From an uncultured Clostridia bacterium (GTDB lineage Bacteria > Bacillota > Clostridia > Christensenellales > Borkfalkiaceae): 64,000 nt of DNA. Made by a program: the position numbers and the translations under genes. Shown piece by piece: positions 23,490 through 30,952 of the stretch. The stretch's first letter is position 1; each line of letters opens with the position of its first letter. A model generated the notes under the pieces. It did not search any database, was not told where the DNA came from, and saw nothing but the letters and a program-made list of their open reading frames with translations. The stretch covers positions 62,001-126,000 of the forward strand of contig CAKQKI010000004.1 in the NCBI GenBank assembly GCA_934248055.1, given 5' to 3'.

Positions 23490-24767
23490 ATGGATAAACT
23501 AAGGAAATCGTTTCTTATCTTTTGCGCCGTTCTTACGGCAATGTTTTTCACAAACGCATGCGTGCTTACGAGAACGGAATACGTCGCGCCCGAGAATAAC
23601 ACGGTCAGTATAGAAACCGTGGAAACGGACTCGTCGCTGTATGACGATCCCGTAAAAATGCTTGAAAAAACCCGTCCGAGCGTTCTCGAAGTTTACGCTA
23701 CTTCGAACGGTCGCTCTTACAGTGCGGGCAGCGGAGTGATTTTTGCAAAAGATAAAAAAGAAGGCGACGCGGCGGACGGTAAAACCCGTTATTATATTCT
23801 TACCTGTCATCACGTGATAGACGAAACTTCTACTTTCGCCGTTAAAGATATTGCGGGCAATCAGTACAGCGTGGAACTTATCGGCGGCGATCCGCTTTCG
23901 GATATAGCGGTGCTTCGTATGTGTCCGCAAAACGACGGGTTCGACCTTTCAAAAATTTTATATTCCGCAGAAAACACGAAAGGCTCGATTGCGATAGCGA
24001 ATCTGCGCGTTCCGTCTTCAGAAACTCAGAATTATCTTAAAGTGGGCGAAACGGTTTACGCGATAGGCAATCCGCTCGGCACTCTCGGCGGAACCGTAAC
24101 CAAAGGCATAATTTCGTCAACTAACAGGAAGGTGACCGTGGAAAACAGAGTTATGACTCTTATTCAGACGGATTGCGCCATAAACAGCGGTAACTCGGGC
24201 GGCGGCTTGTTCGACGGCGGCGGCAATCTCGCGGGAATAGTGAACGCGGGATATTCGGGCAATGTTGAAGGTCTTAATTTCGCAATCCCTTCCGACGTTG
24301 CTCTTGAAAAAGCCGAATCGCTCGTTAAAACTTACACGGGCAAGAGTACCGACGAAAGCGGCGGCTACGGATATATAGAAGGCAATTCCCGCATTATCGT
24401 TGCGAACGAAAATTCTCAAAACGCTCCCGAAAATTACGATTTCTCGGTAGTCGATTATTATACTACGGGCGGCGGAATTTTCGGCGGAAATACCGTAACG
24501 AGCCGTTATCCTATAGTATACAGAGTAACCGCGGGCAGTTTGTTTGACGGTAAACTTGAAAAAGGCGATAAGATTACAGACGTTGATTACGACGGTAAAA
24601 CTTACGAAACTGTTGCGAATTCGAGTTATTCGGGCGCCGAAGTTTTACTTTCCACGATCGGCGGATTAGATCTTAAAGCGGGAAAAAAGATTATCTTTAC
24701 CGTAACGAGAAACAACGTTTCCAAAAAAATAGAAATAACGCTTACTCAATATTATTATAAACCGTAA
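23490..24767 (+). CDS. HtrA/DegP-like trypsin-type serine protease, probable lipoprotein
   Basis: Surface-anchored quality-control protease of the S1C class, 425 residues. The N terminus has a basic start, a hydrophobic stretch and a lipobox-like FTNAC with Cys24, suggesting a lipid anchor rather than a transmembrane helix. The catalytic triad is visible: His108 in TCHHVID, Asp138 in DPLSDIAVL and Ser236 in INSGNSGGGLFD. The oxyanion-strand motif AIGNPLGTLGGTVTKGIIS is typical of HtrA. A degenerate PDZ domain follows from ~residue 310 (GSLFDGKLEKGDKITDVDYDG). ATG 23490 has SD AGAGG. It stands alone between terminators. Substrates are unknown. Confidence 0.88.
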   Translation: MDKLRKSFLIFCAVLTAMFFTNACVLTRTEYVAPENNTVSIETVETDSSLYDDPVKMLEKTRPSVLEVYATSNGRSYSAGSGVIFAKDKKEGDAADGKTRYYILTCHHVIDETSTFAVKDIAGNQYSVELIGGDPLSDIAVLRMCPQNDGFDLSKILYSAENTKGSIAIANLRVPSSETQNYLKVGETVYAIGNPLGTLGGTVTKGIISSTNRKVTVENRVMTLIQTDCAINSGNSGGGLFDGGGNLAGIVNAGYSGNVEGLNFAIPSDVALEKAESLVKTYTGKSTDESGGYGYIEGNSRIIVANENSQNAPENYDFSVVDYYTTGGGIFGGNTVTSRYPIVYRVTAGSLFDGKLEKGDKITDVDYDGKTYETVANSSYSGAEVLLSTIGGLDLKAGKKIIFTVTRNNVSKKIEITLTQYYYKP

Positions 24768-24775
24768 TGCGCGGC

Positions 24776-24808
24776 GGCGCGGCGACTAAGGTCGCCGCGC
24801 CTTTTTTT
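24776..24808 (+). terminator. Strong rho-independent terminator
   Basis: GGCGCGGCGAC, loop TAAG, GTCGCCGCGCC and T7. Confidence 0.95.
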
Positions 24809-24969
24809 ATTTTGCTCGCGCGGACTGCGAAGATTTTTTTATTTTTGCCCCGCATAAGGTGGCAAGAAACGGGTCGGGCGCATATATTAGAGTGAATAGA
24901 GTAGCCGAATGAAAACGAAACGCGCGTAAAACAAGCGGCTTGGTATTTATTCGGGGAAAGGAGGTTAAA

Positions 24970-25617
24970 ATGTCATTTTACTCTAATTGCACGTCGGACA
25001 AAATTCCTTGCCGCATAAACGGCAATCCGCTTAACGGATTGTGCGAGAAAGTTTGTATTCAGGCTAAAAAGGTGTTCGACGCCTGCATCAAGCAGTCGCA
25101 GGAGGACGGTTTCGTATTGAATCTTACGAATCTTACTCCCGCAAATCCCACGTATCCGCTGACTTTCGTCAGCGCGAGAAGCAATCAGACTCAGGCGCAG
25201 ATCAACGCGCTTTCCGTCGATCCTATTCCCGACAGGCAGAATTTAAGCAGGGTACAGATAACTTACACGGTGCCTATGGAAGTCGTGTATACCGACGCCG
25301 CAGGCGTGCAGGGGAAAGCGACGTCTTTGGTAACGCTCAGTCAGGACGTTATCCTTTTCGTTCCCGCTCCGTCGATTATGCCGTACGGAGTGGAAGCCAT
25401 CGTTTCGGTGGTTGCTCCCGAAGGAACGTATACGGGTGAAAATCAATTCACCGTTTCGTGCTGTACAACGTCTATACTTAAAGTCGTTATGTCGGTTGAA
25501 CTTCTCGTGCCGTCTTACGGCTACGCCGCAATGCCGTCCTGTCAGGAATATACTCAGGAAGTATGTTCGGGATTTTTCGAACTCCCGCTCTTTCCCGACG
25601 GCGACGTAAACGGGTAA
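24970..25617 (+). CDS. Cys-containing hypothetical protein, possible spore-coat type
   Basis: 215 residues with no confident family. It has paired cysteines near the N terminus (NCTSDKIPC, LCEKVCIQAKKVFDAC), a CC pair near residue 171 and two more in PSCQEYTQEVC. The middle is beta-rich and Thr/Val-rich. No signal peptide is present. The CEKVCIQAKKVFDAC block reminds me of uncharacterised clostridial proteins thought to be coat-associated. A CATATATTA motif at 24881, like the -10 of mother-cell sigma factors E/K, lies upstream, but I find no matching -35. ATG 24970 has a perfect AAAGGAGG. A terminator follows. The function is unknown. Confidence 0.6.
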   Translation: MSFYSNCTSDKIPCRINGNPLNGLCEKVCIQAKKVFDACIKQSQEDGFVLNLTNLTPANPTYPLTFVSARSNQTQAQINALSVDPIPDRQNLSRVQITYTVPMEVVYTDAAGVQGKATSLVTLSQDVILFVPAPSIMPYGVEAIVSVVAPEGTYTGENQFTVSCCTTSILKVVMSVELLVPSYGYAAMPSCQEYTQEVCSGFFELPLFPDGDVNG

Positions 25618-25660
25618 AACAGCCGTTTAAACGATAATTATCTTATAAAATACTTAATCG

Positions 25661-25683
25661 CGCCCGATTTTACGGGCGTTTTT
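25661..25683 (+). terminator. Rho-independent terminator
   Basis: CGCCCG, loop ATTTTA, CGGGCG and T5, 43 bases after the Cys-containing protein gene. Confidence 0.8.
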
Positions 25684-25685
25684 AT

Positions 25686-25714
25686 TTGCAAAATTTTACG
25701 CGCGGTGGTATAAT
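25686..25714 (+). promoter_or_regulatory. Promoter giving a leaderless mRNA
   Basis: TTGCAA, a 17-bp spacer and TATAAT. Only six A residues separate the -10 from the ATG at 25721, so transcription should start at or next to the start codon. No SD is possible. Confidence 0.75.
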
Positions 25715-25720
25715 AAAAAA

Positions 25721-26416
25721 ATGAAAGTGTACGCGATAAGCGATTTACATCTCTCTCTTTCGGGCGAAAAACCCATGTGCGTTTTCGGCTCGAAGTGGGA
25801 CGGTTATCTCGATAAAATAAAAGCCGACTGGGCAAAAAAGGTAACCGACGACGATATCGTTCTGATTGCGGGCGATATAAGTTGGGCAATGAAACTCGAC
25901 GACGCCGTGAACGATATGAAATACTTTTCGGACTTTAAAGGTACCAAAATTTTAATTCGCGGCAATCACGATTACTGGTGGAGCGGAATAACCAAAGTCC
26001 GCGCCGCGCTTCCGGGTAGGGTAATCGCATTGCAGAACGACGCCGTAAAAACGGGCAATCTTATTTTTTGCGGCTCGCGCGGGTGGGCTGTCGAAGGCGC
26101 GCCGGATTTCGACGAGCATGACAGGCACATATATCTTCGCGAAGCCGAACGCTTTAAACTTGCCTTGTCCGAAGCGGTTAAATTAAAACGTGAAGGCGAC
26201 GTTATCGTTGCGATGATACATTATCCGCCGTTCAACGTTCGCCGCGAGCCGTCGCTTTTTACGGATATTTTTGAAAAATACGGCGTAAATAAAGTCGTTT
26301 ACGGTCATCTGCACGGAAAAGACGCGAAAGCGTATCCGCGGTTTTTCAGAAACGGAGTGGAATATATTTTATCTTCCTGCGATATGACCGACAATACTCT
26401 TGTAGAGGTGCTGTAA
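25721..26416 (+). CDS. Calcineurin-like metallophosphoesterase
   Basis: Cytoplasmic phosphoesterase, 231 residues, with all the metal-binding blocks in order: ISDLHLS (res 5-11), GDISWAM (~48), GNHDYWW (~80), MIHYPPF (~165) and GHLHG (~198). This is the single-domain bacterial group similar to B. subtilis YkuE-like and archaeal phosphoesterases; the natural substrate is unknown. It abuts the next membrane-protein gene with zero gap (stop at 26416, start at 26417). It appears to be transcribed from a promoter that gives no 5' leader. Confidence 0.85.
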   Translation: MKVYAISDLHLSLSGEKPMCVFGSKWDGYLDKIKADWAKKVTDDDIVLIAGDISWAMKLDDAVNDMKYFSDFKGTKILIRGNHDYWWSGITKVRAALPGRVIALQNDAVKTGNLIFCGSRGWAVEGAPDFDEHDRHIYLREAERFKLALSEAVKLKREGDVIVAMIHYPPFNVRREPSLFTDIFEKYGVNKVVYGHLHGKDAKAYPRFFRNGVEYILSSCDMTDNTLVEVL

Positions 26417-27526
26417 ATGAAAGAAAAAATCAAAGCAATTTTAAATCGTTGGTTTATAACGGCGTTTTCGGGAATGGCTCAGGGGCTTTTCTGTACCCTT
26501 ATTGCAGGCACTATTCTCGGACAGATAGGCAAATGGTCGGGAGATAATTATTTCGGTAACGCCATAACGACTATTGCGAATTTTGCAAAAACGCTCATGG
26601 GCGCGGGGATAGGCGTCGGGATAGCGTATTATCTCAAAAAAAGTAAACTTTTGGTGTTTTCTGCGGGAGTGGCGGGAATAGTCGGCGCTTTTGCGGATAC
26701 TCTCGTATACCGCGGAACGGGAATCGAAGTTTTAAAACTCGGCAGTTGCGGCAATCCCATAGGTGCGTACGTGGTGACGATGCTCGTCGTAGAAGTATGC
26801 GGTTTATATGAAGGCAAAACCAAACTCGATATTATTCTGATTCCGCTCGGCGCGATGATATTGTCGTTTGCGGGCGTGTATCTTGCGTATCCGTTCATAT
26901 TGCTTATAAACGAACTCGGGCGGCTTATAGCCGTTGCCACGAACGCGACGCCGTTCGTTATGGGCGTGGTCATCTCGGTTATAATGGGTATTCTTCTGAC
27001 GATGCCCACGTCTTCGGCGGCAATCTGGATAACGCTTGCAAAGCCCGTGTTCGATAATCCGTCTCTTGTAGGCACCGCGGAATACAATGCAATGCTTCTT
27101 GCGGGCGGCGCCGCCGTTACGGGTTGCGCGGCGCATATGATAGGATTTGCGGTTACGAGTTTTCGCGAAAACGGCGTTTCGGGTCTTATTTCTCAGGGAA
27201 TAGGCACGAGCATGCTTCAGATTCCTAATATTATGCGAAAACCCGTTATAATGCTTCCCGAAATTATAGCGAGCGCGATTTTAGGTCCGCTTTCTACGTG
27301 CGTATTCAAAATGAATTGCGGTTTTTCGGGCGGCGGCATGGGAACGAGCGGTCTTGTGGGCGTGTTTGACGTAATCGACCGCAACGCGCAGATGAATCCG
27401 TTCATGCTCGCTCTGACGATAGCGTTGCTTTTATTTATTCTTCCGGCGGCAATTTCGTTGGCTTGCTCGGAGTTCATGCGCAAAAAAGGCGTAATAAATT
27501 TCGGCGATATGAAACTTGACGACTAA
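26417..27526 (+). CDS. PTS IIC-like multi-spanning membrane protein
   Basis: 369 residues with about ten hydrophobic helices and Gly-rich loops. It looks like the PTS_EIIC type 2 family (predicted sugar-specific membrane component), with start RWFITAFSGMAQGLFCTLIAG and the conserved GFSGGGMGTSGLVG near residue 300. No IIA or IIB partner, and no sugar enzyme, is encoded nearby, so classical PTS transport is doubtful. These stand-alone members have no established function that I know of. It is translated immediately after the phosphoesterase and probably co-transcribed with it. Confidence 0.7.
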   Translation: MKEKIKAILNRWFITAFSGMAQGLFCTLIAGTILGQIGKWSGDNYFGNAITTIANFAKTLMGAGIGVGIAYYLKKSKLLVFSAGVAGIVGAFADTLVYRGTGIEVLKLGSCGNPIGAYVVTMLVVEVCGLYEGKTKLDIILIPLGAMILSFAGVYLAYPFILLINELGRLIAVATNATPFVMGVVISVIMGILLTMPTSSAAIWITLAKPVFDNPSLVGTAEYNAMLLAGGAAVTGCAAHMIGFAVTSFRENGVSGLISQGIGTSMLQIPNIMRKPVIMLPEIIASAILGPLSTCVFKMNCGFSGGGMGTSGLVGVFDVIDRNAQMNPFMLALTIALLLFILPAAISLACSEFMRKKGVINFGDMKLDD

Positions 27527-27540
27527 TAATCTTTAATAAT

Positions 27541-27569
27541 CTCTCATATATTTTTATGAGAGGTTTTTT
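27541..27569 (+). terminator. Hairpin that both terminates and covers the yabP SD
   Basis: CTCTCATA, loop TATTTT, TATGAGAG, then G-T6. The GAGAGG of the 3' arm is also the only SD for yabP at 27573. Confidence 0.7.
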
Positions 27570-27572
27570 ATT

Positions 27573-27830
27573 ATGGAAAATTGCATTCATTCCGTAAATA
27601 TAGACGGCATGGCAAGAGTTACCGCAACGGCGGTGGAAGAAGTTGCGGGTTTTACCGAAAAAGAAATCCGCCTGAAAGTAAGGGGCGGCGACACTCTCGT
27701 TCTTTCGGGGGATAATCTTAAAATACTGTGCTTTGACAATAAAAGCGGAGCGTTTACCGCGCAAGGCGCAATCGCGGGGCTTAAATACCGCGCGAAAGCC
27801 GAAAGCGTGGTAAAAAGGATTTTTAAATAA
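27573..27830 (+). CDS. yabP: Sporulation protein YabP family
   Basis: 85-residue YabP/YqfC-type protein. In B. subtilis YabP is a sporulation-specific protein needed with YabQ during spore development. Recognisable pattern: SVNIDGMARVTATAVEEVAGF, then DTLVLSGDNLKILCFD, then IAGLKYR. The identification is supported by the next two genes, yabQ and divIC, in the conserved order. ATG 27573 is nine bases after GAGAGG. It overlaps the yabQ start by one base. Confidence 0.85.
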   Translation: MENCIHSVNIDGMARVTATAVEEVAGFTEKEIRLKVRGGDTLVLSGDNLKILCFDNKSGAFTAQGAIAGLKYRAKAESVVKRIFK

Positions 27831-28357
27831 TGTTCGTGACTGCCGATCAGCCGCGAGCCGTTGTTTTATTGTTCGTTGCGGGCGCGGCGGCGGGCGTGTT
27901 TTACGAACTTTTTTATTTTATAAAACTGTTTTTTAAAGGGGCTGTTTTAAAGTCCGTTTTAAACGCGGCGTGGTGCGCCTTTTCGTCGATTTTGTTCGTT
28001 CACGTCAACTGCGAATGCGATCTCGGCGATTTTCGTTTATATAAAGCCGTTATTTTTTTTACGGGAGCGTTATTTTATTATCTCAGCGCGCATAAAATCG
28101 TTGCTTTTTTCGAGTTGAAAGCGTATAATATATTCGTAAAAGTCTTTAAACGTTTCTCATGCGTCGCTTCGGAAAGGAAAAACGCGCGAAAGGTGGAGTA
28201 TGTCGGATCAAAAAAGAAAAAGAATATTTATGGCAACTCTTTCGGGCGGAGTTCTGTTGTTGTTTATAATGGTAGCGATAGTATGCTATCAACTGACGGC
28301 GGTTTTCGTAAAAAAAAGAGAAATAGCGGTTTACGAAGCGCGCATCGCTTATCTTAA
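27830..28357 (+). CDS. yabQ: Spore cortex protein YabQ family
   Basis: 175-residue protein whose first ~110 residues form four hydrophobic segments (from PRAVVLLFVAGAAAGVFYEL to ALFYYLSAHKIVAFF). This is the layout of YabQ, a membrane protein needed for spore cortex formation. The C-terminal ~50 residues are basic and hydrophilic and overlap the divIC gene by 158 bases in another frame. The B. subtilis protein also has a hydrophilic tail, so the overlap may be real rather than a frameshift artefact. It starts directly at the yabP stop. Confidence 0.75.
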   Translation: MFVTADQPRAVVLLFVAGAAAGVFYELFYFIKLFFKGAVLKSVLNAAWCAFSSILFVHVNCECDLGDFRLYKAVIFFTGALFYYLSAHKIVAFFELKAYNIFVKVFKRFSCVASERKNARKVEYVGSKKKKNIYGNSFGRSSVVVYNGSDSMLSTDGGFRKKKRNSGLRSAHRLS

Positions 28358-28481
28358 CGAAAAACTCGAAGAAACGGAAGACGAAATCGAAAAGTGGAAT
28401 ATCTTAGACGAGCGCAACAGGTTGTTTTTATTGTACGAAGCGATGAAAAGAGGCTGGGAATTTCCTGATAATGAAGAGTGA
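28200..28481 (+). CDS. divIC: DivIC/FtsB-like septum formation initiator
   Basis: 93-residue bitopic membrane protein: a short basic cytoplasmic N terminus (SDQKRKR), one membrane helix (~res 10-33) and an extracellular coiled coil (KREIAVYEARIAYLNEKLEE). This is the DivIC/FtsB form, a divisome component that pairs with FtsL. ATG 28200 has GGTGGAG just upstream. The position after yabP-yabQ matches B. subtilis. The 158-base overlap with yabQ is unusually long. Its end overlaps the ppx/gppA start by 11 bases. Confidence 0.82.
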   Translation: MSDQKRKRIFMATLSGGVLLLFIMVAIVCYQLTAVFVKKREIAVYEARIAYLNEKLEETEDEIEKWNILDERNRLFLLYEAMKRGWEFPDNEE

Positions 28482-29328
28482 TTTTCCGATTGCCGTGATA
28501 GACGTCGGCAGTAATTCCGTCCGATTGATGTTTACGGACGGTTTTTTTAAAGAAAAGAAAATAATAACCACAAGGCTCGGCGAAAGCGCGGGCGGGTCAA
28601 AAAATCTTTTGCCGTCGGCAATGGAAAGAACGGTTCTTGCAATTTCCGAGTTTAAGCGCGAAGCGGAAAAGCGCGGCGCGAAAAAGATATGCGTTTTCGC
28701 AACTCAGGCTGTTCGCGGCGCGGATAACAAAGCCGAATTTTTAAAAGCGGTAAAAGAAAAATGCGGACTTAACGTTGACGTTCTGAGCGGAGAAAAGGAA
28801 GCGATAAGCGGGCTTTTAGGCGCAACCGGCGGCAATAACGGCGGAATTATAGACGTTGGCGGAGCGAGCAGCGAAGCGGGCGTTCTTAAAAACGGCAAAA
28901 TCGTTTACGCCGCGAGCGTTCCCGTAGGCGCGGTAAGGCTTTATTCGGAGTTTTTAAGAAATAAAGAAAAAATCGAAAACTATCTTTTAAAAGTCGCGGC
29001 TGCTTTTAAGGGCGCGCCCGTTACAGATTATTTCGCAATAGGCGGCACGGCGGGCAGTTTAGCCGCCGTTGATTTGAATCTCAAGGTTTACGATTTTGAA
29101 AAAACGGACGGGCATTTTATAACCCTTGAAAGACTCGAAGACCTTAAAGACGAATTGTTTTCTTTATCGCCCGAACGAATTTTTGAAAAATACTGTGTGG
29201 ACGAAAAACGCGCGGATATTATAGCGGGCGGCGCCGCAACCCTTATCGCGATTATGAAAGCGATAGGGCTTAAAGGGGTTACCGTCAGCGAAAAAGATAA
29301 TCTCGAAGGCTATTTGGAACTGTTATGA
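28471..29328 (+). CDS. Ppx/GppA-family phosphatase
   Basis: Member of the exopolyphosphatase/guanosine pentaphosphate phosphohydrolase family (actin-like ATPase fold), 285 residues, about the single-domain length. Conserved blocks: AVIDVGSNSVRLM at the start, FATQAVRGADN (~res 76), VLSGEKEAISGLLG (~105), GIIDVGGASSE (~130) and FAIGGTAGSLAAV (~190). It probably hydrolyses polyphosphate or pppGpp; sequence alone does not separate these. Overlaps of 11 bases with divIC and 4 bases with the next gene suggest one operon with the sporulation/division genes. Confidence 0.85.
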   Translation: MKSDFPIAVIDVGSNSVRLMFTDGFFKEKKIITTRLGESAGGSKNLLPSAMERTVLAISEFKREAEKRGAKKICVFATQAVRGADNKAEFLKAVKEKCGLNVDVLSGEKEAISGLLGATGGNNGGIIDVGGASSEAGVLKNGKIVYAASVPVGAVRLYSEFLRNKEKIENYLLKVAAAFKGAPVTDYFAIGGTAGSLAAVDLNLKVYDFEKTDGHFITLERLEDLKDELFSLSPERIFEKYCVDEKRADIIAGGAATLIAIMKAIGLKGVTVSEKDNLEGYLELL

Positions 29329-30380
29329 AAAAGAAAGTAGGAAAAACAATCGCAAATATTTTGATAGCCGCGCTTTGCGTTGCGATATTTGCTTTTTACG
29401 AAGCGAAAGCCTTTCAGGCGTTTGAAAAAAAATGGCTTGTGTGTCTGCTTTCGGTAATCGGTCTTGCGATCGCTTACGTCGTTTATCCCGTAATTCACGA
29501 ACTCGGTCACGTGGTGTTCGGAAAATTCGCGGGGCTCAGAACGGGGGCGATTTGCGCGGGAATTTTCTGCGTCGATTATTCTTCCGGCACTCCGTCGTTT
29601 TCTTTGCGCGCGCCGACTGCGGATTTCGGCTATACGGTAATGCTTCCGACTGATAAAAGCGGTTATCCGTCCAAGTACGCCGTTTCGGCGGCGGGCGGTC
29701 TTGCGTTTTCGCTGTTAACGATAGTCGCGGGGCTTACTTTTGCAGTTAATTTTACGGGCAGCGTTTACGTGTTTTGCCTTATTGCCGCGCCGTATCCCTT
29801 AGCGCTTTATATTCTTCTTATGAACATGTTTCCGTTTTCAGACGATTCCGACGGCACCGTCATTTACAAAACGCTTACCGAAAGCAGAAATTCCGATTTT
29901 TTCCGCGCTCTCGACGCCGTTGCGGCGGTCGAACTCGGCGCGATGCCGAAAGACCTTACGCCGTCGCTTATCGTAAAACGGAGCGACGAAAGCGATAAAT
30001 ACGGTAAAATTCTCGCTTATTTAAGATACCTTTCGCTGTTATATACCGATACCGACGGCGCTTTAAGAACCCTGTCGGGAATCGACGAAAACGGCTATCT
30101 CGGCGTGGAAATCGAAAAAGAAAAGTTTTTCGCCGCGATAATCGGGGGCGACGATAAATATCTTAAAAGAAACGAAAACGCCGTTTTACCGCTTATATCC
30201 ACCGAAAAATCGCCGTCTGACTTCCGCATTCACGCGGCTTACAGAATTTATATGAAAGAATACGACTGGGCGAAACTCGTTATAAAAGGCGGTCTTAATT
30301 TTTTAAACGGTCACAGAAAAAACGGTATTTCTTATCAGGAAAAAGAATATCTTGAAAATATGTATAAAGAACTCGGCTGA
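29325..30380 (+). CDS. M50-like membrane metalloprotease homologue
   Basis: 351 residues. Two N-terminal membrane segments lead into YPVIHELGHVVFGK, a HExxH zinc motif at residues 58-62 within a hydrophobic helix. A later membrane segment ends in LLMNMFPFSDDSDG (~167-177), which matches the third-ligand NxxPxxxxDG motif of site-2-protease-like M50 enzymes. The C-terminal ~160 residues are soluble and helical, like TPR or all-alpha tails. It could be an intramembrane protease or a related sterol-desaturase-unlike relic; activity is inferred only. It overlaps the preceding phosphatase gene by four bases (ATGA). Confidence 0.65.
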   Translation: MKKKVGKTIANILIAALCVAIFAFYEAKAFQAFEKKWLVCLLSVIGLAIAYVVYPVIHELGHVVFGKFAGLRTGAICAGIFCVDYSSGTPSFSLRAPTADFGYTVMLPTDKSGYPSKYAVSAAGGLAFSLLTIVAGLTFAVNFTGSVYVFCLIAAPYPLALYILLMNMFPFSDDSDGTVIYKTLTESRNSDFFRALDAVAAVELGAMPKDLTPSLIVKRSDESDKYGKILAYLRYLSLLYTDTDGALRTLSGIDENGYLGVEIEKEKFFAAIIGGDDKYLKRNENAVLPLISTEKSPSDFRIHAAYRIYMKEYDWAKLVIKGGLNFLNGHRKNGISYQEKEYLENMYKELG

Positions 30381-30434
30381 CAAGTCGAAACAATTGCGCT
30401 TAAACTGCGTTTTTAATCGCTCGGAATAAAACCG

Positions 30435-30468
30435 AAATTGCGTTTAACTGCGTTCGGCGCAATTTTTT
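30435..30468 (+). terminator. Terminator after the M50-like gene
   Basis: AAATTGCG ... CGCAATTT followed by TTTT, with a 15-base loop. Confidence 0.6.
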
Positions 30469-30478
30469 TATTGTTATA

Positions 30479-30503
30479 AACGGCGTTTCGCCGTTATTTT
30501 TTT
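30479..30503 (+). terminator. Second terminator in tandem
   Basis: AACGGCG, loop TTT, CGCCGTT, then ATTTTTTTT. Confidence 0.8.
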
Positions 30504-30516
30504 TGCCGTTTTATTC

Positions 30517-30811
30517 TAGGGATTCCATTCGTCATCACTAGTTATTTTTGCGGTGATAAACCGATTTATGCGGCGTTAAACGCCGCTCGTAGTACTTTAA
30601 GTACAACTTCGGGCGTTTGCCTTGCCTAAACGAGCCGCAATGCGGTCGGTTTCTCATTCGCAAAAATGCTTCGCACCGAAAAGAGCGCATTTTTTGATGA
30701 TTTTTTGCGAACGTGAGAGTTGCTGTATTCGGCATACTGCGCCCGAACGGTCGCGGAAAATGGCGAAAAAGACGCCTTTTCGGTAATTAGTGATGACGAA
30801 TGGAATCCCTA
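30517..30811. mobile_element. MITE-like element, 295 bp, 24-bp perfect terminal inverted repeats
   Basis: The left end (30517-30540, TAGGGATTCCATTCGTCATC then ACTA) is the exact reverse complement of 30788-30811. The outermost TA on each side could be a duplicated TA target, as with Tc1/mariner/IS630-type elements. The inside has no convincing coding frame and contains GTAGTACTTTAAGTAC and GATGATTTTTTGCGAA, motifs also found in the element at 63.5 kb. It fills about half of the 572-base gap before gyrB. Confidence 0.85.
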
Positions 30812-30857
30812 TTTCAAAAACATTTGCTTTTAAATCTTTAAAAATTGCCGAAATCGC

Positions 30858-30886
30858 TTTTCAAACGCCGCTTTTTATGCTATAAT
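30858..30886 (+). promoter_or_regulatory. Promoter of gyrB-gyrA
   Basis: TTTTCA, a 17-bp spacer and a perfect TATAAT, 66 bases before the gyrB ATG. Confidence 0.65.
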
Positions 30887-30952
30887 ATACTTAATTATTT
30901 ATATAAACTTATGTATAGCGGTTTTTCGCTGTAAAATCAATAAGGGGGTTAT

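Noticed and set aside
23227..23502. 91-codon frame between recG and the protease
   Set aside because: It runs through two terminator hairpins into the protease start, and has no SD or family pattern.
30538..30735. 65-codon minus-strand frame inside the 295-bp element
   Set aside because: No SD, Cys/Arg-rich random-looking composition and entirely within a TIR element; not a transposase.
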